The translations under genes were made by a program, and so were the position numbers. A stretch of 64,000 bases of DNA from Eonycteris spelaea (lineage: Eukaryota > Chordata > Mammalia > Chiroptera > Pteropodidae): NCBI GenBank assembly GCA_003508835.1, contig PUFA01000556.1:1-64000 (forward strand), given 5' to 3'. Below are positions 26,680 through 37,238 of this stretch, piece after piece. The notes beneath the pieces are model-generated. The model searched no databases and had not been told where the DNA came from. It saw only the letters and a list, made by a program, of their open reading frames with translations. How positions within the stretch are numbered: position 1 is the stretch's first letter; every line of letters starts with the position of its first letter.

Positions 26680-27165
26680 AGGATGAGGATGAGGGGAAGA
26701 GGAGGAAATGAGGGAAAGAGGGGAAGAGAGGAGGGAGAAGGGGAATAGAGGAGAGAATACAGGTAGAGGGAGGAGGCGAAAGAGATGATTGAGGAGGGAA
26801 ATGGGAAAGGAAGAAGAGGGAAGAGGAAAGAGGAAGAAAAGAAAAAAAAGAAAAGGAGAGGGAAGGGCAGGAGGAGGGGGAAGAGAGGAAGAGGAAGGAG
26901 AAGGATGAGGAGGAAGAGGAGGAAGAAAAGGAAGAAAGAGAAGAAGAAGGAGGAGGAGAAGGAGAAGGAGAAGGAGGAGAGGAAGAGGAAGAGAAAGAGG
27001 AGGAAGAGGAAGAAGAAGAGGAGGAAGAGGAAGAGGAGGAGGAGGAGGAGGAGGAGAGGAAGAAGAAGAAGAAGAAGAAGAAGAAGAAGAAGAAGAAGAA
27101 GAAGAGAAGAAGAAGAAGAAGAAGAAGAAGAAGAAGAAGAAGAAGAAGAAAAGAAGAAGAAGTTA
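26680..27165. repeat. polypurine (GGA/GAA)n tract
   Basis: Nearly 490 bp of almost pure purine on the plus strand. The left half is irregular GGA/GAA/AGG text, and the right part (about 27060-27155) becomes a regular GAA/AAG repeat. Both strands give long open frames (poly-Arg/Lys/Glu and poly-Ser/Phe) that are consequences of the repeat. Long homopurine mirror tracts can form triplex DNA. Confidence 0.97.
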
Positions 27166-28889
27166 TTTGTAGATAAAAGGTCAGAGAAGCAACAGATAAC
27201 TCACTACAGATGATGAGGAAGTTCTCATACAGGAGAACTTTACAGACAGCTGTTTTTAACAAGATCTTGAGTAGAGAAAATTCTTCCTGGGAAGGAATCT
27301 CGACCTTAAAATTTTCTGATGTCAGTTTCCTTAGTGGTTTACATTACATCAATGTAGTTCCATTCAGTTTTAACAAACCTGACGATTCACGCTTAAATAA
27401 AAAATTCATTTGAAGTTCTAATCTCATCTAATTTGAAATATCAGGAAAGACAAGTAATCATTTGCTCCTTTACTTTGCTTCTGTGTAATAGATACTAGAG
27501 TCATAGTGCCTAAAATGGTCTTTCTACAACACTTTTTGGACAGCCTATCTTGATTGAGATAACCAAGTATTTGATGTGTGCACATGTCTATTTTAATTGT
27601 CATATGAAGAAAATCAAGATGTTTTAACCAAACCAACACAGCTAAACTTGAATTTTAACAATGAAACTGTCTCTTTTTTTCCTAAACAAGAGTCTTAATA
27701 GCAGATGTTACTACATCTGGCTTCCTTTGCTCTTCTCCAGTTGCAGAAATTAAAAGTCACTCGAAGTGACAGAGTCTAATGGAAGTTAGCAAATGCTGAC
27801 CAAATCTTTTCCAACCACTCTATTAAGACACCAAGTGAATGGCTGGGCAAGCCTCACCAGAAAAACTTCATTCCCTAGGCAATTAGCAAGGAATTAAGAT
27901 TGAGACCAACAACAATTTTTTTAGCTTTGCTCTGCAATGATTTCACATGAGAAATTGATTTAAAGCTTAACTATTTCTTCATTTCTTCATCATCAAACCA
28001 CCAAGGTCACAGAAATCCCAAGATTTCTTCTAGCCAAAGAGTGACTAGAAGTGATGACTATAGCAGGAGTTATTTAAGTAGCATCATGTAAGGTTAATGT
28101 GTGAATCAGAGAAAAGCAGGTGTTAAAAATATATTGATTGGGTTTCTGACACTTTGAATGTATTATGAAACATCTATAGGTAAAGAACCGTGACAATTTC
28201 TTAGTCCTATACTGTGCCTAGCAGATTTGTAGTACTCTGTCTATGAAAGACCAATGTGCTGAAATGATATTAGAAACTTAATTAATTCTTCATGTATATG
28301 TGATGAACTGATAAAATTAACAAACACATATCCTGGGACTGATAATGTTCCTGTTATAAGATCAGTTCATAACATAAAGCATGTCATCCATTGAAAAATA
28401 ATGTTAATAATACATTAAATAAACTAAACATTATTTAATGTAATTACATTACATAATGTAATTATTATGTAATGTAATAATTACTTCAATTATTAAGAAA
28501 ATGTTATTTTTCACTGTATTCTTTAAGATAGATTAAGTGAAGCACAGAATGTCCATTACAAAACAGGGATTGTTAGAGTAAATATTTAAACTTTCATAAT
28601 TAGTGAATGGATTAATTTTTTTAATTTGAAGATCTAATTGGCTTTATTAAGTGATTCATTAATCAGCCAGCATCTCACCTAGAAACTAGAATATAACTCC
28701 CTGGATTACTTTTTAAACAATACCTTTGGTCAAATTGAGTTCCCTGAGTTTTAAATTCCAATAAATTTAATTTTAAATTTTAGAAATTAAGCTAAAAATA
28801 TTTTTTAACAAAGCAAACTAATAGAATTACTGTACATACTAAAAACTTTGCAATATGATGCATTAAGACTCCTCTCTTAATCCTTAGCA
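27166..28889. other. unassigned DNA with an AT-rich palindrome
   Basis: No gene or named repeat. A perfect 15-bp-arm inverted repeat lies at 28443-28478. The stretch 27690-28050 is repeat-free, with a base composition like that of unique sequence. Confidence 0.45.
28443..28478. repeat. perfect AT-rich inverted repeat
   Basis: Arms ATTACATTACATAAT and ATTATGTAATGTAAT (15 bp each) around a 6-base GTAATT loop. The arms are themselves built of ATTACATTA units. It may extrude as a cruciform. Confidence 0.9.
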
Positions 28890-31103
28890 ATTTCAATGAA
28901 CAATGTACACATATATGATACAACCAACACTCTGGTCTTTCAGTTTCTTGACTTCCTCCAAAGATCTTGTCTTCTTGATTTCAGCTACTTATGTACATGG
29001 TCATATCGTAAACCTTGTAATTGCTAACATCTGCAGCTCTTCCATTGTGCATTCTACTCTCTAATCACCACTACCTCTGGTTCACTCCTTCTAGTACTCC
29101 AACTTCAACAATCCTTTGACCTCTTCTTGGAACCTCCAATTCATTGATACTACCATCTTTTCACTGTCTCTCACCTCCTTGATAGCCTCCTTTTTTCCTT
29201 ACCAGTTTAAAATACATTGTCATTCATTATAATGGCCTTTTACATAAACCTTCCATTCTCTTGCCCCCCTTGTCTTTGTTATACTCATACCACTTAGCAA
29301 AAGGACAATTTTCATTATATCCAATTATTTGACTACTTTGTGCCAATGCCAATGCAGCTCTACATGGTGGAACTTAAGCACATAACCACATTGATCATTT
29401 TGAATTTATGATCATAAACCTCAACAGGCATTTAATATTACCTGACAATCATATTAAACGTCTTTAAATAGTTTACTCTTCTACTCATCTAGATGGCTAT
29501 TTTATATTTTCTCTTCCTCCTCAAACCTCCAATACCTTTTTTCCAATCCTCATTCAAAACTAATAACTTGTTTCCCACTTCACTAAGAAAACTGAAACAA
29601 TCAGACTTCCAGTCATGATGGAAGCATATATAAATGCTGTGCTGATGTCCTCCCACAACATCATCAAGATTATAACTAAATTACATAACAACAACCCTTA
29701 AGAACCACCTAAAGACTAGCTGACAGAACTCTTATAACTAAGGATATAAAGAAGAAGCCACACCGAGACTGATAGGAGGTGTGGAGATGCAAAATGGGCT
29801 GGTCCCACACTTACGTGTGGCAGTTAAAAATCAGGAAGGATTTTTTCGCTGTGCAAGTCCCCCTGAGGAGTCAGGGGCCACATCCCCAATACAAGGCTTC
29901 TCAGGTCAGAGCACCAGTGACAGGATAGAGGAGTCCCCAAAACATCTTGGTAAGATAGAGAGCTTCCAGAAACCCAGGCATCTTCTTAAAGAGTTTGCAC
30001 ACAGACCTAGTTGCTGATGGATGCATTCACTTTGAGCTTCAGCACTGGGACAGCAGCTCAAAAAGTGCCAGGTACTTACTGGAAGGAATTGACCTGACTG
30101 GCTTCAGGATGGCAGCTAGATGCACAGCTCTTTCAACCATTATGTTTCTTGTTGAGTCCTCCCCGACCCCACAGTGCCATGAAGTAGGCACTATTGTTCC
30201 TTTTCTGAGCCCTCCCCCAACCTAGCCTTCAGGCATAGGTAAGCGCCAAATCTGACTCTCCATCAAACTCAACCCACCCTTCTGATTCTCTGACAACCTG
30301 CCCCCCCAACTCATGAAAAGACCCAAACCTCTATCAGGGGCTGATACTCATAAGCAGCTGGCCTCAGCCTATACTGCAGACTTCCCTAAAATTTCAGAAA
30401 GGTCCACACACTCCAAACAAGCATCAGTTGTCCTTGGTGTGCTCTGTATCTGTTTCTAAGTGGCCCCTAGCTGGGCACCAGTAGTAGCCTGTCTCAGTTC
30501 ACAGCATAGGCACTCCCAGGTGCCTATAAGCCCAGCACAGGCAGCTACAAACTTTGTACTTCATACCAGGTGACTCTGAAATGTGCACAGGCAGCACTGG
30601 ACCTGGCATGCACTGCAGCCCCTCCCAAGAGGCTCCAGAATCCGGTGACTAGCTTCAACCACAGCAGACAACCACCCAATTATCTCCACAAATAACACAC
30701 CCAAAGGGTGAACACAGCAGGAAACAGAGCCCCCTACAGTGAATCTCACTCTGTGGAGTCAGCCCACATATAAGAGCTTCTCCACTGTACTCATGAATGG
30801 TCCTCACAGCCAGCCAGCCTGAGGGTCAATTCCACCCACTGATGTACAAAGAGCAGTTAAGGTTCAACTACAACAGGAGGACATGCACAACCCATACAAG
30901 GGACATCCCTGATACACCTAGATCAGGTGACCTAGGAGACTGTGCTTCTGAGCTCCATAGGACATTGGATACATAAGGCCACAACACCAAGAACAAGAGA
31001 GGCAGTAGATCTACCTATTATATAGAAACAAACACAGAGAGGCAGTCAAAATGTGGAGACAAAAAAAGAAACATGTCCCAAATGGAAGAACAGTAAAAAA
31101 CTG

Positions 31104-31126
31104 CAAATAAATAAATAAATAAATAA

Positions 31127-31170
<44 letters not shown>

Positions 31171-31171
31171 G
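31104..31171. repeat. (AAAT)n(AGAT)n microsatellite inside HAL1 copy B
   Basis: AAAT units change to AGAT units. Copy A has no repeat at the matching position, so it expanded after insertion. Confidence 0.95.
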
Positions 31172-32270
31172 ATTGAGGCAAGCAATCTACTAGATGCAGA
31201 GTTCAAAACACTGGTTATCAAGATAGTCAAGCAATGTATGGGAAGAACAGATGAGCTCAGTGAGACCTCAACAAAGAGATAGTAAACATAGAAAAAGGGC
31301 ATGGAAACCATTAAAAAGACCAGTCAGAAATGAAGACTACAATAACTGAAATGAAGAATAGATTAGATAGAGAACACTGCAGATTAGATAAAGCAGAAGA
31401 TCAATCATTGGTTTGGAAGATAACAGATAAGGTAGCAGAAACACCCAGTCTAAACAGCAAAAAAGAAAAAATTTTTAAAATTAGGAGAGTAACATCAGAA
31501 AACATGGCAGTGAGAGACATTTCCAGATCTCTTCCTTTGAAACAACAATAAGTTGCACATCTAAAAATCAACAAAAACACACAACCTGCTTACCAGCATG
31601 TCTGAGCATGGGATGTGTGCATAAGAGCTTACCACAGGTCAGAACCACAGGAGTCAGGTGGCAGACTGGGAGTAATTAAGAAGCTGCCTCTCGCAGCTGG
31701 AGTGCTCTACAAGAAGGAGGGGGAGGAGAGAAGGTGCAGGGAGCTCCATGAAAAACCCTGCTGAGAGAGCAATGAGCTCCATGCAGTGCAGTGCCCAGAG
31801 AAGAGGGAAGAAATTAGAGAATTGGGGATGACAGAGAAGTGAGGACAGCAGAGAACAATAGTTGATTATTACCAGCCACGGTTGCAAAACGCGAGACTGG
31901 GCCACAGCTCCCATTCCCCAACCCACAGGGCCCTGCCACCCATATCTCCAAGACTGAACACCACAGAGTTCCATGAGTATTTGAGCAAAGGCTACCAAAA
32001 CTGTCTCTGACACTGGCTGAGACTGCATCTGAGGGTAGAGAGCATGATTAAACATCTACAAGGAAAAAAAAAAGACAATATTAAGGCTTTACATAAAGCA
32101 AGGATTCAAGGGTTTAGACACCACCTACTGGAGATCAAAAGAAAAATGCCTTCCTTGCAACAGGCTAAAGACAGACCTTTATATAATAAATCTTCTTTCT
32201 GGGGGAGAGGGGGGGGAAAGATACACTTCCATTAATGCCCAGGTGGAAAAATAGTCCATTAAACACTATG

Positions 32271-33221
32271 AACGACCAAGCTCAAAAAGAAAGGGAAAAA
32301 TCTCCAGAAAACAAGATTAAAGACATAGAAATATGCAACTTAAATGACAGAGAATTCAGGATGGTACTTCTAAAAAAAAAAAAATCAATGAGATCCAAAA
32401 CAATTCACATCAACAATCTCAGGATTTTGCAAAAAACAAATAGATCAGCAGAATGAGTTTTTAGCAAGGAGATTGAAACCCTCAAGAAAGAAAAAAAAAA
32501 ACAAATAGAACTTCTGGAGATGAAGAACACACAGAAAGAGATTAAAAAATGAAATAGCAAGATTGGAAACAGAGTCAGACAAATGGAAGAAAGGATCAGT
32601 GATATTGAAGACAGACAGAAATCTAGAAATAAATCAGAAGGAAGAGGAGAGAAACTGAAGAATGAAAAATAATAAAAAGAAATACAAGAACTAGCTGATA
32701 CCATCAGGAGAGGAAACATAAGAATAAAAGACGTTCTTGAAGGTGAAGAAAGGGAGCAGGGAATAGAAAGCATTTTCAGACAAATAGTTAATTAAAATTT
32801 CCCAAATCTGAGGATGAGCTGGAGCTTGGAACTCAAGAAGTCAACAGAACACCTAATTATCTCATCTCCAAAAGGCCTTCTCCAATACATATTATATTAA
32901 ATTTATTCAAAAATCAATGAGAAAGAAAGAATTCTCAGGGCAGCCAGGGAGAAGATGGTAACCTATAAAGGAAAATCCATTAGATTATCATCAGACTTTC
33001 AGCACAACCCTTACAAGCCAGAAAGGAATAGAATAGAATATTCAAACTATTAAATGAAAGGAACAAGAAGCCAAGAATAATGTATCCAGAAAAGCTCTCC
33101 TTTAGATACAAAGTAGAAATAAAGACCATTTCAGACACACAAAAAATGGAAAGAATTCTCCACTACAAGCCCTGCACTACAGGAAATACTGAAAAGGGTC
33201 AGCTCACCAAAGACAAAATGA
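32271..33221 (+). pseudogene. L1 ORF1 fossil
   Basis: About 317 codons from the ATG at 32271 to a TGA near 33221, once frames are followed across breaks. In order: a Lys/Glu-rich N-terminus, a coiled-coil region, the 'KMEERISDIEDRQ'-like stretch, 'NIRIKDVLEGEEREQGIE' leading into the RNA-recognition domain, 'RILRAAREKMVTYKG', and 'FSTTSPALQEILKRV' at the end. ORF1p is the RNA-binding chaperone of the L1 particle. Stops and frameshifts mean no product now. Confidence 0.86.
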
Positions 33222-33739
33222 CAAAAAACACATAATTAGGAGTGAGATGACTAGCAGGCAGATAGAAGCTCAGGAGCACAACCTTACTAAGAACAGGGCA
33301 TTATAAGCTTAAACGATAAGAAGAGATCTGCTATAGCAAGATAGTAATGAAAGTTCAGCATACATAGGGACAAACGGAAACAGCAATGACTGAAAAAATA
33401 TTCAAGAATCCAAATTAGCAAAGGGAAATGGAGATAAGGCACACACAGAAGAAAATGGAGATTATATATGTGTGTCCGTGTGTGTGTATATACATACATA
33501 CATATATCTACACACACATACATATATGTATATGTATGTGTGTGTAGATATATGTATATATACATTATATAACTAACCTACACATATTCATAATGGTAAT
33601 CACATGCCAAAGATTCAGAACTGAAATATAAAATAAAACAAGAGAAAAAATCCATAAAACCTAACCAAAGTAAAAAAAGAAAATACAGACACACAAGGAC
33701 AAGGAAGCAATGGAAACACTGAGAAAATACCAAAAACCC
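33222..33739 (+). other. long L1 inter-ORF spacer with microsatellite
   Basis: More than 500 bp separates ORF1 from recognisable ORF2 sequence, including a TG/TA/CA microsatellite at 33465-33575. The antisense copy has a spacer of about 700 bp at the same place. The two spacers are homologous: both carry 'gactagcaggcagatagaag' and 'agaacag...ttataagcttaaac'. Human L1 has only about 60 bp here. Confidence 0.75.
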
Positions 33740-36700
33740 AACCAATGCTGCCTCCAGAATACATATCTCAGTTCCAAAGAAAAATGTAGACTCAAGTGAA
33801 AGGGTGGAAAATATTTCAAGCAAACGACATTCGGAGAAAAGCAGGAGTACTGATACTAATATCAGACAAATAGACTTCAAAATAAAAAAGGTAAAAAAAG
33901 ATAATGAGGGACACTTCATAATGATAAAGGAAATCATGCACCAAGAAGACATAACCGTTATTAAATATCTATGCTCCCAATCAGGGAGCCTCAAAATACA
34001 TAGAGCAATTACTAACAGAACAAAACACTATCACAGTAGGAGACGTAAATACCCCACTGTCAGATATGGACAGATCATCCAAACAGAAAAATCAATAGGG
34101 AAATAATATCCTTAGATGATTACATAATTGACATTTACAGAAACTTTCATCCCAAAACAGCTGCTTATACATTCTTCTCAGGTGCACATGGAACATTCTC
34201 AGGAATTGACCGCATACTGAGACACAGAGATAGCCTCAACAAATATAAGAAAGATTGAAATCATATCAAAACATATTCTCTGATCATAACACTTTGAAGC
34301 TGAAGATCAACTGTAAAATTAGAGTAGGAGGAACGACAATATGTGAAAATTAAACAGCCTATTAAACAGTGAACAATAACGGGGTCAGATAAGAAATAAG
34401 AGGGAAATTAAGAGATGCATAGAAACAAATGGCAATGACAGTATAACATGTCAAAACTTCTGGGACAAGCTAAGCAAATAATAAGAGGAAAGTTCATACC
34501 ATTACAGGTCTATCTCAGAAAACAAGAAAGAGCCCAAATAAACAACTTAACGCTTCATATTAAAAAACTAGAAAAGGAAGAACAAATGAAACCTAAAGTC
34601 AGTAGATGGAAAGAAATAATCAAAATTAGAGCAAAGTTAAATGAAATTTTTTAAAAATTTTAAAAATAAATGCAACAAAAACATGGTTGATTGAGAAGGT
34701 TAATAAAATTGACAAACCCCTGGCTAAACACACTAAAGAAAAAAGAGAAAGGACACAAATAAACAAAATCAGGGATGAAAGAGGAGAAACGATACAGACA
34801 CCACAGAAATACAAAGGATAATACAAAAATATAATGAAAAGTATATATACCAAATTTAATAACCTTGAAGAAGTGGGCCAGTACTTAGAAAAATAAAACC
34901 TTCCTAGATTGAATCAAGAAGTGGGAAATCTAAACAGACCGATCAGCAGTATGGAATTTAAACAATCATTATAACTTCGCAAAAAAGTAAAAGCCCAGGG
35001 CCAGATGGCTTCATTGTGAATTCTACCTAACATTCCAAAAAATCATAAAGGAGGCAATACCTCCAACTCATTTTATGAGGAGAATTTTTAATCTGATACC
35101 AAAACTTCATAAAGATAATGCAAAAAAAAAAAAAAAAGAAATCTACAGACCAATATCTCTCATGAACACAGAGACAAAAATCCTAAATAATATACTAGCA
35201 AACCAAACACAGCAACATATTAAAAAGATTATACACCATGATAAGTTGGGCTTCATCCCAAGGAGCACAGGGATGGTTCAACATACATGATACAATTACT
35301 GTGATACACACATAAACATATTAAAAAATAAGAATCATTCAATCATATCAAAGGTGCAGAAAAAGCCTTCAACAAAATACAGCATCCATTTATGATCAAA
35401 ACACTTAACAAAAATAAGTATAGAAGGAAAGAACCTTAACCTAATAAAGGCCATATACAACAAATCTTCAGCCAACATTAATACCGAATGGTGAAAAACT
35501 CAAAACCTTCCCTCTAAATCAGGAACAAAGCAAGGCTATCAATATCACCACTGTAATGCAATATAATATTGGAGGTCCTAGTGAGTGCAATCAGGCAATA
35601 AAAGATATAAGAGGATCCAAATAGGAAATGAAGAAGTCAAAATTTCACTATTTGTGGTGATATGATTTTCTATATAGAAAACCTTAAAGACTCAAAAACA
35701 ATACTAATAGAAACAATAAGAAAATACAGTAAAATTTTTAGGATACAAAATCAATGTTCAAAAATCCATTGCGTCCCTATACTATAATAATGTAGTGCCA
35801 AATAAAGAAGTAGAAAAAAAAAAAACAATTTATTTTGCAATTGCAGCAAAAAGTATAAAATACCTAATAATAAAGCTAATGGTACATGTGAAGAACCTAT
35901 AATAATGAAAACTATAAGACCCTGTTAAAAGAAATCAAAGAAGATACATAGAAATGGAAATATATTCCATGTTCTTGGATTGGAAGAATCAATGTAGTTA
36001 AAATGACCTTATTACCTAAGCATTACACAGATTTAATGCAATACTCATCAAAACCCCATTGGCATTTTTTTAAAGATGAGAACAAAAAAAATCCTAGTTT
36101 TGTGTGGAAGCACAAAAGACCCTAAATTGCCAAAGCCATTCTGAGAAAGCTGGAGGCATCAAAACATACTACAAAGCGACAGTAACCAAATGACATAGTA
36201 TTGGCAGCGAAACAAAAGACACACAGGGGAATAGAAAGAGAGTCCAGAAGTAAACTCATGTTATTATGGGCAAATAAATTTTTGACAAAAATGCCCAAAA
36301 CATACAATTAGGAAATAAAGCCTCTCAATAAATGGTGCTGGGAAAACTGGAAAGCCACCAAGCAAGAGAATGGAACTAGAATGTTGTCTATCACCACACA
36401 CCAAAATTAACTCAAAATAGATTTAAGCACCTGAATATAAGTCCTGAAACAATTAGTTGCATAGAAGAAAACATAAGAACTAAACTCAAGAACCTTGGAC
36501 TTAAAGAGGGTTTTATGAATTTGACCTCAAAGGCAAGGGAAGTAAAAGCTAAAATAAACGAATGTGACTATGTCAAACTAACAAGCTTACACACAGCAAA
36601 AGAAACTGTCAACAATGCCTCTGATAAGAGCCTAACATCCAAAATATACAAAGAACTCATATAACTCAATAACATCAACAACAACAAAAAAAGCAAATGA

Positions 36701-37238
36701 CCCAATCAAAAAAAAATGGGAGAGGACCTGAACAGACACTTCTCCCTAGAGGACAAACAAATGGCCAACAAATATTCGAAAAGATGCTCAACATCGCTAG
36801 ATATTAGGGAAATGCAAATCAAAACCACAATGAGATACCATCTTACACCTCTTAGAATAGCTATAATCAACGGGACAAGTATTAACAAATGTTGGAGAGG
36901 ATGCAGAGAAAGGAACTCATACACTGTTGGTGGGACTGCAAATTGGTACAGCCACTATGGAAGACAGTATGGAGGTCTCAAGAAAACTAAGAATTGATCT
37001 GCCATATGATACAGCAATTCCTCTACTGGATATTTACCCCAAAGACTTGAAAATCCATATCCAAAAAGATATTTTCATACCAATGTTCATAGCAGCATTA
37101 TTCACAGTGGCCAGGACATGGATGCAATCGAAATGTCCTTCAATAGATGATTGGATAAAGAATCTGTGCTACATATATACAATGGATTATTACCCAGCCA
37201 TAAGAGAAGATGAAGTACTGTCATTTGCAACAACATAG
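33740..37238 (+). pseudogene. L1 ORF2 fossil with deleted endonuclease N-terminus
   Basis: ORF2 of the full-length L1. Relative to the antisense copy, about 110 bp are missing near 33727-33745. This removes the start of the endonuclease, including the segment that carries its first catalytic residues. Downstream, the endonuclease C-terminal half, the linker, the RT and the C-terminal region are present in order. The RT box at about 35640-35675 reads LSLFV followed by a one-base deletion and DMI, so the same Val-for-Ala form of FADD can be inferred. The C-terminus is the best preserved part (36716-37238). Multiple stops. Confidence 0.86.

Noticed and set aside
26651..27262. 203-residue minus-strand open frame, and its 142-residue plus-strand partner
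   Set aside because: Both run through the polypurine tract and encode poly-Ser/Phe or poly-Arg/Lys/Glu. They are by-products of the repeat.
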